A stretch of 10,734 nt of DNA from Poronia punctata (Eukaryota > Ascomycota > Sordariomycetes > Xylariales > Xylariaceae), in NCBI GenBank assembly GCA_022579005.1, contig MU402017.1, positions 1 through 10,734 on the forward strand, read 5' to 3'. The notes beneath the pieces were generated by a model. The model was given only the letters and a program-made list of their open reading frames with translations, ran no database searches and had not been told where the DNA came from. Shown one piece after another: positions 1 to 7,210 of the stretch (position 1 is the stretch's first letter; each line of letters starts with the position of its first letter). Made by a program: the position numbers and the translations under genes.

Positions 1-2105
1 TATTTAGCTTTAATTTATAAAATATTTTTAAAAAATATAACTTACTTAAAAAAAAGTTATAAAGCTACTTTAAAGCTTAAAAAAAACTAACTTTACTAAT
101 ATAAAAAAGGCAATTTTGCTAAAAAAAAAATTATAACAAAATAGCTTTAATATAAGATTTTTTAAAAATAAAATATGCTAATAATAGTATTGCTTTATTA
201 TATAAAATTAAAGTAGTGCTTTATAAAATATAGTAAGCTAAAAGTATTTTAATTTTTATATTATTAAAAAATAAAGTTATTAAAGTTTTATAAATATTTT
301 TAAAAAATAAAGTTTTTAAAAAAGCAAGTTTACTATATTATAATATATAGTTTATAGTTAAAAAGCTTAAAAAAGCCTATGCTTTATTAACTTAGCTATT
401 AAGCTAAACGCTATTATTATTTAAAACGCTATACTATTATAAAGTTATAATAAGTTTACAAAAAAATTTGCTATATATATTATTATATTAGTTAGCAACT
501 TATTTTATAATTATAATTAAATTAATTTTTTTATTTATAACTATACTTTAATTATATTTAATACTTTGCTTAAATTACTTTAAATAATAACTTTGCTTTA
601 AAACTATATAAACTTTATTACTTAGTTTTTATAAGTTATTATATAAGTTTTTTTTAATATTACTTTTTAAAAATATAAACTTTTTTTTAATAATATAAAA
701 ATTAAAAGCTTTATATTATATTATAATAATTAAAAAGTTGCTTTTAAAGTTAAGTAATTTATTTTAAAGTATTTAAAAAATATTAACGCTATGCTTTTTA
801 ACTTAAAACTAAGTAGTTTTACTTTAAGTGCTATAAAAAGCAAGTAGTGTTGCTAATTTATAAAAATTATTAAGTTTATATATAAAATATATAAAAAAAG
901 CTTATTAGTATAAAAGTTATTAAAATTAAAAAATAGCTTATATATAAAAACATTATAAATATTAAAGCTTTTTTAAAGTTATTATTTATTATAAAATATA
1001 AATTAAAAACTACTTTTAAATTTATATGCTTTTTACTACTTTTTTATAAAAAAACATAACTTTTATTTAAAAAAATAAATAATAACAGTTTATAAATTAG
1101 TTAAAGCTTGCTTTAATTAATATACTATTTTTAATTACTATTAACTATAAAAGTAAGCAAATATACTTTTAAACTAATGCTTTTAAAACTAAATAAAAAT
1201 ATATTTTAGCTTAAAAAGTAAATAAAAAAATTAAACTAGCTTAATATAAATTAAAGTGTTAAAAAAGCTTTAAGTTAAACTATAATACTATTAAAAAAAA
1301 GCTTTTAATATTATTAAGTTGCTAAAATATTTATAAAACTACTTTTATAATATATAATTTATTTTAAAAACTAATATAAAAGTTTTAATTACTTAGCTAA
1401 ATAATAAACATTTTGCTTTTTTAAATATAATTTTTACTTAATAAATTTTATATATTAAAATGTTTAATTTTAAGCTTTGCTATATATTAAAAAAAAAGTA
1501 TATAGCTATAAATAGCTTATTTTAATAACTTTAAAAACTTACTAATAATAATAATAATAAGTAAAAAGTAATATAAAGCAATTTATTAATATTTAGCTTA
1601 GTACTATGTTTATTAATATTAATATAGTTTAAGTTAATTTAAAAACAAATACAAATAAAGCTTTAAAACTTAATTATAAGTTACTTACTTTTAGCTACTT
1701 AATTTAGCTTATTAAGCTACTACTAAAGCTTATAGTATAATAAACTTAAAAAAAGTTAAAAAATTGCTTAATTTTTTATTACTAGTGCTGTTTTAAAACG
1801 CTATAATAATAAACGTAAATAAAAAAAGTTTAAAAATTATATATATTAATACTTTATATATAATAGTACTTTATAAAAATAAGCAACTTAGCGTTTTATT
1901 TTTAAATAATATATTAATTTTTTAAAAAAGCATAAGTTAATTATTTAAGAAATTTACCTAGCTTTTAGCTATAAAAAAACTAACTTAGTAATTTAATAAA
2001 TTTTATAACTTTATTATTAGCTTAACTTTACTAAAAATGTTTACTTAGTAATTAAGTTTTATTTTAATTATTAAAAGTTATAAAGTAGCTTACTTAAAAA
2101 ACAGT
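1..2105. other. RIP-saturated AT-rich DNA, no gene seen
   Basis: I see no gene here. All frames sampled on both strands are interrupted by frequent TAA/TAG, and no run of conserved-looking codons stands out. In the first 600 bases I counted 42 C: 41 are preceded by A or G, one by C and none by T; 34 of the 42 are followed by T. I saw one GA in the same stretch. This is the expected product of heavy, strand-symmetric C-to-T mutation of repeated DNA, not of ordinary low-GC coding sequence. The stretch is probably an old transposon relic, since RIP acts on repeats, but the family cannot be read from it. A TAA microsatellite lies at 1543-1560. Around 1945-1960 a few GA and CC dinucleotides survive. 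The LTR element at 2106 inserted into the right edge of this DNA. Confidence 0.75.
1543..1560. repeat. (TAA)6 microsatellite
   Basis: Six perfect tandem TAA units in the RIP-saturated left flank. This is a simple repeat with no associated gene. In DNA this rich in A and T such a tract may arise by chance followed by slippage. Confidence 0.8.
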
Positions 2106-2110
2106 ACTAG
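2106..2110. repeat. Target site duplication, left copy (ACTAG)
   Basis: ACTAG sits immediately before the TGTTA terminus of the left LTR and matches exactly the five bases after the right LTR. Five bases is the usual staggered-cut length for copia- and gypsy-type integrases. The unoccupied site can be read by joining the sequence before 2111 to that after 4681. Confidence 0.88.
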
Positions 2111-2244
2111 TGTTAAAATCCCTTTTAATACCTTTAACTTTATTAACTACATTAAGACTATTAAAACGCAAATATCTTATAAATATAAATATTTAGTTTT
2201 TTATATATTTATTATTAATTGCGTTAAACTTATTTTATTAAAAA

Positions 2245-2263
2245 AGTATACGCGCAGTATACG
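2245..2263. repeat. 11-bp subrepeat inside the LTR (AGTATACG x2)
   Basis: AGTATACG occurs at 2245-2252 and again at 2256-2263, eleven bases apart. The equivalent right-LTR positions, 4423-4430 and 4434-4441, show the same spacing with G-to-A and C-to-T changes. The repeat lies just upstream of the TATA-like box and could be a short upstream regulatory repeat of the element, but no factor can be named. Confidence 0.45.
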
Positions 2264-2281
2264 TATATAGTATATAACTAA

Positions 2282-2290
2282 TATATAAAA
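2282..2290 (+). promoter_or_regulatory. TATA-like box in left LTR
   Basis: TATATAAAA, aligned with TATATAAAG in the right LTR at 4460-4468. LTRs normally carry the element's own promoter, and this is the best conserved TATA-like string shared by both copies. The GTACGCG after it is also conserved. In DNA this AT-rich, TATA-like strings are common by chance, so the support comes from position and LTR conservation only. It also assumes plus orientation. Confidence 0.3.
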
Positions 2291-3266
2291 AGTACGCGTT
2301 TTTTACATATTAAATATATAAATTATACATATTTTTTTTATATTGCTAATAAGTTTTAATTATAATGCAAACTTTTATAGCTATATAAAACTTGCTAAAA
2401 AAAGTTTTTATAATTTTTTTTAATTAATTAAGTTAATATAGTATTATTAATAGTAACGTATTATAATTATATTTACTTTAGCTAAACTAATACTAATTAA
2501 TAGTTAAATTAGCAACTATAAAAAAGCAAGGTTAAAAAATAAAAACTATTGTTATATTTACTTTTTACTTAATTTAAAGTTATTTTAGCTTTATATTACT
2601 TTTAAAAGTTATTATATTTAAGTAAATAATAAACAAAAAATTTAATTTAAATTGTTATATAATTACTTAAAAAAATAAAGTAAATAAAAAAAGCATATAC
2701 TAAATTATAATAAGCATTTTATAAGTTATATACTAATAAAATAAAAAATAGTAAGCATTTGTATTACTTCTTAACTTATAGCTAATTTAAAAACTAATTA
2801 GTATTAATTTATAATAGCATTATTATTATATAACTTTAGTTTATTTTTTAAAAAAAATCTAAAAAATTAATTATATTAAAAATCTTAGTATATATAGTAG
2901 TTAGTACTACTTTATTTTAAAAACGCTTTTAATAATAACTTAAATTAAATTAAAAAATTTTAAAAAATAAGCATAGCTATTTATTTATTAAAAAAACATA
3001 TTATTTTTAAAAAATAAAGCATAAAAAAACTTAACTTTAAAACACTAGCAAAAAATAAGCTAAATATATATATTTTATATAAAATAACTAAGTACTTATA
3101 TATATAACTTAATAATAAAAACTTTTTATAAGCTGTTTAAAAAGATTTTAAAAAATAAATATACTAATATTTTAATAATATAGTATATATAGTATAACGC
3201 TTATTATTATTAATACTATAGTAAAAAAGCATTAACTATAGCTTAATTTAAAGCTATAATATTATA

Positions 3267-3287
3267 AATAATAAGTTGCTTATTATT
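3267..3287. repeat. Small inverted repeat (9-bp arms, 3-nt loop)
   Basis: AATAATAAG and CTTATTATT are exact reverse complements separated by TTG. There is no following T-run or gene context to suggest a terminator. A short AT hairpin like this can be a chance product in such sequence. Confidence 0.4.
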
Positions 3288-3441
3288 ATAAATAATAATA
3301 TAACTATTAGCAAAGCTTAGTATTTGTTTTATATATTTTTAATTAAAAAATAAAAATTTAGTTTAACTTTTATATTTACTAATAAAAAGGTTATAAGCTA
3401 AAATATGCTTAAACTTAAAATATATTTTAAAGTACTAGTAA

Positions 3442-3588
3442 CTAATTAAAAAGCTTAAGCTTTATAAGCTTTTTAAGCTTTTTAAAATATTTAACTTACT
3501 TTTTAACTTTTTTAAACTTTTTAAGCATTATAAGCTATATATACTTTATATACCTTTTAGCCTTTTTAGCTAGTAAATCCTTTACTTG
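3442..3588 (-). pseudogene. Decayed lysine-rich coding segment
   Basis: Read on the minus strand, the 48 codons from 3588 down to 3445 contain 18 lysines and only two stops, before a stop at 3442-3444. Roughly one stop per ten codons would be expected at this base composition. The frame includes AKKAKRYIKYI and LKKFKKVKK, and lysine pairs recur every three residues because the DNA repeats every nine bases. Above 3588 the same frame quickly fills with stops. Such basic low-complexity segments occur in nucleic-acid-binding parts of retroelement Gag proteins and in many other proteins, so no family can be named. The alternative is a non-coding minisatellite whose 9-bp period merely looks coding. 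If it is a gag remnant, the element runs on the minus strand, against the purine tract at 4271-4288. Confidence 0.3.
3448..3585. repeat. 9-bp periodic minisatellite-like tract
   Basis: Successive nonamers line up through the tract: AAGCTTTAT (3457), AAGCTTTTT (3466 and 3475), AAAATATTT (3484), then a 12-base unit at 3493, AACTTTTTT (3505), AAACTTTTT (3514), AAGCATTAT (3523), AAGCTATAT (3532), ATACTTTAT (3541), ATACCTTTT (3550), AGCCTTTTT (3559), AGCTAGTAA (3568) and ATCCTTTAC (3577). The consensus is close to AAGCTTTTT. The single irregular unit is three bases longer, so the three-base frame is kept throughout. That favours a coding repeat of three residues, read as lysine-lysine-hydrophobic on the minus strand, over a random satellite. 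Confidence 0.5.
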
Positions 3589-4270
3589 CTAGCAAGCTAG
3601 TTATACTTTAATAGTAAGCTGCTTTTACTTAAGCTATTAAATATAAAAAGGCTTTAATTTTATACTTAAATTTGCAAAAGTTTAACTATATGTTACTTTA
3701 TAATTTACTTTTAATACGTTTAATAAATAATATTAACTTAAGCTTTTAAATTAGTTTTATTATTATCCTTGCTACTAAATTAATTTTAAATTATAAGCAA
3801 GACAAATATAAAATTATTAGCAATATTATATACTAAAACTTAAGTAAATATAAGCGCGTTATTTAATTTGTTTTTGCTAGTAAACTATATAGTATAGTTA
3901 ATAAAGCTAATAGCGCTATTGCTTTACGTACTACTTTACACTTAATTTTTAAAGTACTTAAATTACTTTTAATTTTTTTAATACTTTATACTAATTTTAA
4001 GTTGCTTTATTAATGTTTTATATAGTTTAGAAGAATATAAAAAAACGCTTTATATTTAACGTAATATTGCTATAAAAATCTTATAAAAAAAAGATTATAA
4101 AAATACGTTAAATTAACAAAAAAAATAACCTTTTAAATTTGTTTATAAAAAGAACTTTTAAGTAAGCACTTAAGTCTTTTATTATAATAAATTAAATATA
4201 AATAAAAATCAAAGCAATAATAGATTGCCTATAAGTTAAAAACAAAAGCATAAAAAAATAAAAATATAGT

Positions 4271-4288
4271 TAAAAGAAAAATAGCAAG
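4271..4288 (+). other. Candidate polypurine tract before right LTR
   Basis: The 18 bases before the right LTR read TAAAAGAAAAATAGCAAG, of which 15 are purines, including the unbroken run at 4272-4281. LTR elements prime plus-strand synthesis from a purine tract directly next to the 3' LTR. The T at 4282 and C at 4285 weaken the case, and A-rich runs are common in this window. The bases after the left LTR are not purine-rich on the opposite strand, which is the only reason to prefer plus orientation. Confidence 0.3.
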
Positions 4289-4676
4289 TATTAAAATCTT
4301 TTTTAATACCTTTAACCTTATTAACTATATTAAAACTATTAAAACGCAAATATTTTATAAATATAAATATTTAGTTTTTTATATATTTATTATTAATTAC
4401 GTTAAACTTACCTTATTAAAAAAATATATATGCAATATATGTACATAGTACGTAACTAGTATATAAAGAGTACGCGTTCTTTACGTATTAAATATATAAA
4501 GTATACGTATTTTTTTTATATTGCTAATAGGTCTTAATTATAACGCAAACCTTTATAGCTATATAAAACTTGCTAAAGGGAATATTTATAACTTCCTTTC
4601 CTTTTAATTAATTAAGTTAACATAGTACTATTAATAGTAACATATTATAATTACATTTACCTGAGCTAGACTAACA
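4289..4676. repeat. Right long terminal repeat (388 bp)
   Basis: Direct repeat of 2111-2492. It begins TATTAAAATC, where the left copy retains TG, and ends CTAACA with the expected terminal CA. It keeps more G/C than its partner (27 of 42 transition sites), mainly in the 3' half, where pyrimidine blocks and GGG survive. Its six extra bases lie in the pyrimidine tract around 4592-4606, close to the only long gap between the copies. Both copies have lost C or G at different sites, so each was mutated separately after insertion. Confidence 0.92.
4460..4468 (+). promoter_or_regulatory. TATA-like box in right LTR
   Basis: TATATAAAG at the position equivalent to 2282-2290, followed by AGTACGCG, which is conserved in the other copy. 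It is the likely promoter element of the LTR if the element reads on the plus strand. The call is weak because AT-rich strings are common here. Confidence 0.3.
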
Positions 4677-4681
4677 ACTAG
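4677..4681. repeat. Target site duplication, right copy (ACTAG)
   Basis: Directly follows the TAACA terminus of the right LTR and is identical to 2106-2110. It fixes the right end of the insertion. Confidence 0.88.
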
Positions 4682-5957
4682 TATAATATTTTTATTAGCT
4701 TTTTATGCTTATAAGTTATTAATATTTAAACTATGCTATTTTATAAAAAAGTTTTTGCTTTAGTTAAAGCATAATATAAATAAATAGCTTTTTTTAAAGC
4801 TAGAGCTTTTTAGCAAGTAAACTTTAAATTAGTATTTAAGTTTTTTTATAAATATATAGCATATTATTATAATAGCGCCCTATATATTAAATATAATAAT
4901 AAAAGTAAATTTAAAACAAAGTTATTATAGTAGCTAAATATTTTTTTAAGTATTATATAGCTTATAAACTAGCTTACTATTTTTAAGCATAAGGCCTTAT
5001 TAAAAGTAAGCATTGCTTAATTAAAATAATGCTTATAAAAATAATTAATAAAAACTAAAAAAAACTAGCTAAATTATTTAAGCTTTGCTATTTTAGTAAA
5101 TAACGTTATTATTTAATATTATAAGTATAGCTTATATAAACTAGTTTATAAACGTTTGCTTATTTTGCTAATTAAAGACGTTATACTAATATAGCAAGTA
5201 CTATAGTAAGATTTAGTTTTTAATTATATTAATTTAGTAGTATTAAAAGTAAAGTAGCTAAGATATTATATAGAAAATATTAAATACGTAAAAGAAATTA
5301 TAAGTTTAAAATAAAAAAATAATATAAACTAATAAAATTAATATAATGCTTATAAAATTTTAGCTTAAAATATATATTAGTAACTTTATACTTTTATTTA
5401 ACACTTTTTTAAAATTAATAAAAATAATAATAAAAAGTTTTTATATTAATAAAATAAACTATACTAAATTACTAAAGCTATAAATAATGCATGCTATAAG
5501 CTTGCTAAAATAAATAAATAATAGCTATATAGCTACTATTTTGCAAAATAACTTTAAGCTTTTTATAAAAATAATAAAAAATATTAAGCACTAAAAAACC
5601 TTAACTTAAACTTTTAAACTATTAAAAGTGTTTTTTAAGTAAATAAGCTTATTAATAAACTAAATTTAAACTTTTTAGTAATAAATAATAACTTTACTTT
5701 AAATTTTTATAAAAACTATAATTATATTAATAGCTTTTTTAAGCTAATAAATATTAACGTAGTAGCTATTAACTATACTTATAAAGCTAATATAATATAA
5801 AATTAACTAAATGCCTTTATTTATAATACGTCTTTTTTAAAAAAACTTAGTTAAAATTACTTATATAATAAGTTTTTATTTTTAGCTTTTTAAAAGCTAT
5901 AGCTTTAAAAGAAAAAGTTAAAATAACTGCACTTAAGCATTACGCTAGCTTTTTACC
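4682..5957. other. RIP-saturated DNA, no intact gene; weak decayed frames
   Basis: This continues the pre-insertion DNA to the right of the LTR element. No intact ORF is present. A plus-strand frame in phase with 5147 gives protein-like stretches, such as LRYYIENIKYVKEI ending near 5300, but it carries about as many stops as chance predicts at this base composition. A second frame over the same bases (near 5149-5330) looks equally plausible, so I do not call a gene. The palindrome AAGGCCTT at 4991-4998 is one of few GGCC sites. Just before the T-run, 5905-5960 contains GAAAAAG and CTGCAC, slightly less mutated than its surroundings. Confidence 0.6.
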
Positions 5958-6077
5958 TAGTTTTTTTTTTTTTTTTTAATATACTTATTTTTTGGTTTTT
6001 ATTTTTTTTTAGTTTTCTTTTCATTTAATATTTAAAATTAATAGCTTGCTTAATAATAATAACGTATACTTTGCTTA
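5958..6077. repeat. Left arm of imperfect inverted repeat, T-rich
   Basis: Starts TAG then T17 and remains strongly T-rich to about 6030. Compared with the reverse complement of 7093-7208, shared anchors come in the same order: TAG, GG (5994-5995), TTAAAATTAATAG (6032-6044), GCTT (6048-6051) and GCTTA (from 6073). Spacings between anchors in the two arms are 33/29, 36/37, 3/3 and 21/20 bases. It could be one terminal inverted repeat of an old DNA transposon. Between the anchors the match is weak and includes A/T differences that RIP does not make, so chance in low-complexity DNA remains possible. Confidence 0.35.
5961..5977. repeat. Poly-T tract (T17)
   Basis: Seventeen consecutive T bases, the longest homopolymer I noticed. 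The next 300 bases stay T-rich on this strand, with interspersed TTTTC units. It may be a natural poly-A/T tract of an inserted element, or it may come from RIP of a pyrimidine-rich tract. Confidence 0.8.
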
Positions 6078-6340
6078 TTTTCTTGTTTTTTTTGCAAAAT
6101 GTTTTTATTTATTTTTTATTAGTTAAATAGTTAAAGCTATTTAAAAAAATAACTTAATGCTTTTTAAAACTTGTTTTTTTATATTATATATAAAAAATTA
6201 ACGCGCTGCCTTTTTTATTATAATTTCTTTTTGCTTTTTTGCTTTAATATTTTATTTGCTTACTAAGATTTACTTTTAAAACTTTAATTTAAAAAATGTT
6301 TATAAGTTAGCTTTATAAAAGTATTTAATATAAGTATAAA

Positions 6341-6358
6341 AAAAGGTAAACACCTTTT
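6341..6358. repeat. Small inverted repeat (7-bp arms, 4-nt loop)
   Basis: AAAAGGT and ACCTTTT are exact reverse complements around AAAC. The stem includes GG/CC pairs, which are rare in this window. There is no gene upstream for it to terminate. Confidence 0.4.
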
Positions 6359-6547
6359 AAAGCTAATAGCAAACTTAACGTTTTTTATTAGTTAAAATGC
6401 TATAAAACGCTAAATTTTAAGTAGTTTTTTGCTAACGTTATAAAAAGTATATAATAAGCTTTAAATTATAAAAGTATAGTTGCTATAAAAGCTACTTTAA
6501 AGCTTAAAATTTAAAATATATTTAAAAAATAGCTATATATTAAATTA

Positions 6548-6601
6548 GCTTTTTATATTAAATTTAATAAAACGCTTTTTATATTAAGTATAAAGTATAA
6601 C
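6548..6601. repeat. Imperfect tandem duplication, 26-28 bp unit
   Basis: GCTTTTTATATTAA begins at 6548 and again at 6574. The two units end AAAC and TAAC, giving copies of 26 and 28 bases. A looser third similarity lies near 6630-6657. It is probably a local slippage duplication, with no coding sense visible. Confidence 0.5.
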
Positions 6602-7092
6602 GTTTAGCAACTTTTTTTGCTAAATTAAAAAAGCTTTATATTTATATTAAATTTATAGCAAGCATATAAAGTACTTATTTTATAGCTTGCTATTTTTGCT
6701 TTTAATATAAATTAGCTTTGTTTTAAAAGTTTTTTGTTTTATTAAATTTTTAATAATTTTAATAATATATTTTAAAGCGCTGCTAGTAATATAAAAAAAC
6801 AAATATACTAGCTACTAAATATAGTGTTTTTATACAATACTACTAATAACTTTAATTTATAAAGCGCTAAGCATTTTTTATTATTAGCTTTTACTTTATT
6901 ATAAAAAAATTAATAAAACGCTTTTACTTTTTATTATTTTAAGCTAAAAACAGTTTTTTTATTTACTTTAGTAACTAGCTAAGCTTTATTTATTTTATTT
7001 AAAATTTTTAGTAACTATTATATATATATAATATTAGTATTAAAGTTATTACTTATTTAAATATTTACAAGAACTTTAAATAAGTTAATTTT

Positions 7093-7208
7093 TAAGCGTT
7101 TTAAAGGTAGTATAATAAAGCGTACTATTAATTTTAAGTAAATAAAGTAATAAAAAAAAAGTAAAAAAATAAAGCCAATAAGAAAAAAAAGGTTAATAAA
7201 AAAAACTA
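7093..7208. repeat. Right arm of imperfect inverted repeat, A-rich
   Basis: Read in reverse complement this arm gives the anchors TAG, GG, TTAAAATTAATAG, GCTT and GCTTA in the order found at 5958-6077. The exact 13-base match is at 7125-7137, and the CC pair is at 7175-7176. The arms enclose about 1.0 kb. Outside the outer TAG the two flanks do not match, which would mark the end of an element there. No clear target duplication was found. Confidence 0.35.
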
Positions 7209-7210
7209 AC

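Larger units (their letters stand above)
2111..2492. repeat. Left long terminal repeat (382 bp)
   Basis: Direct repeat of 4289-4676. It starts TGTTAAAATC and ends CTAATA, where the right copy still has CTAACA, so the terminal CA has become TA by a RIP-type transition. Hand alignment gives 45 mismatches in 382 aligned bases: 42 transitions and 3 transversions (near 2333, 2406 and 2489). The right copy carries 6 extra bases in a pyrimidine tract opposite about 2420. At the transition sites this copy keeps G/C at 15 and the right copy at 27, so the left LTR is the more eroded, mainly in its second half. Both copies share a TATA-like box and an 11-bp subrepeat. The near-absence of transversions indicates directed C-to-T mutation rather than neutral ageing, so LTR divergence cannot be used to date the insertion. 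Confidence 0.92.
2493..4288. pseudogene. Internal region of LTR element, no intact ORF
   Basis: About 1.8 kb between the two LTRs. Frames I followed are closed by many TAA/TAG codons, and no protease DSG/DTG, reverse transcriptase YxDD or integrase DDE motif can be read. No convincing tRNA primer-binding site follows the left LTR; the first bases after 2492 read CTAATTAATAG, and RIP could have erased a TGG start. Two parts stand out: a 9-bp periodic lysine-rich tract (3448-3585) and a better-preserved 3' part from about 4020, where GA, TC and CC dinucleotides reappear. The length fits a gag-like remnant or a non-autonomous cargo rather than gag-pol. From 2493 to 3447 I see only RIP-saturated sequence with a small 9-bp-arm hairpin at 3267-3287. 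Confidence 0.7.
4020..4680. other. Less mutated island (3' internal region and right LTR)
   Basis: From about 4020 the dinucleotides GA, TC, CC and GG, nearly absent elsewhere, become common: GAAGAA near 4030, GAAC near 4150, AGATTGCC near 4220, AAAGGGAA near 4576 and CTTCCTTTCC near 4592. The change ends at the right edge of the element. The matching half of the left LTR has lost most of these sites, so the difference reflects unequal mutation of two copies of one sequence, not different ancestry. This is the best part of the window for a similarity search. It contains no intact ORF that I can support. Confidence 0.6.
2106..4681. mobile_element. LTR retroelement with LTRs and target site duplication, RIP-degraded
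   Basis: The structure is complete: ACTAG at 2106-2110, a left LTR starting TGTTA at 2111, an internal region, a right LTR ending TAACA at 4676, and the same ACTAG at 4677-4681. The TG...CA ends inside a short inverted repeat (TGTTA/TAACA) and the 5-bp target duplication are the standard result of retroviral-type integrase, as in Ty1/copia and Ty3/gypsy elements. The element spans 2566 bp without the target duplications, far below the 5-7 kb usual for an autonomous copy. It is therefore either a non-autonomous element mobilised in trans or an internally deleted copy. Its orientation is uncertain: a purine-rich tract before the right LTR favours plus, while a lysine-rich decayed frame inside reads on minus. 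No reverse transcriptase, integrase or protease motif is legible. The intact target duplication shows that the two LTRs belong to one insertion and are not unrelated solo LTRs. Confidence 0.9.
6078..7092. other. Region between inverted-repeat arms, no gene seen
   Basis: About 1 kb of RIP-type sequence with no open frame. Its length would fit a decayed transposase gene of the Tc1/mariner/pogo class if the flanking inverted repeats are real, but no DDE/DDD motif or helix-turn-helix can be read, so this is inference from size alone. It holds a 26-28 bp tandem duplication at 6548-6601 and a small hairpin at 6341-6358. The part from 6078 to about 6290 retains some TC and CC dinucleotides; the rest is saturated. 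Confidence 0.5.

Noticed and set aside
2493..2530. tRNA primer-binding site after the left LTR
   Set aside because: No TGG start or stretch complementary to a tRNA 3' end is recognisable. RIP may have erased it, but there is nothing positive to report.
4991..4998. AAGGCCTT palindrome
   Set aside because: An 8-bp palindrome alone carries no meaning, and no flanking structure supports a site.
5147..5312. Protein-like plus-strand frame ending in IENIKYVKEI
   Set aside because: The stop density from 4787 to 5312 in this frame is about what chance gives at this composition, and another frame over the same bases looks equally good. No family is recognised.
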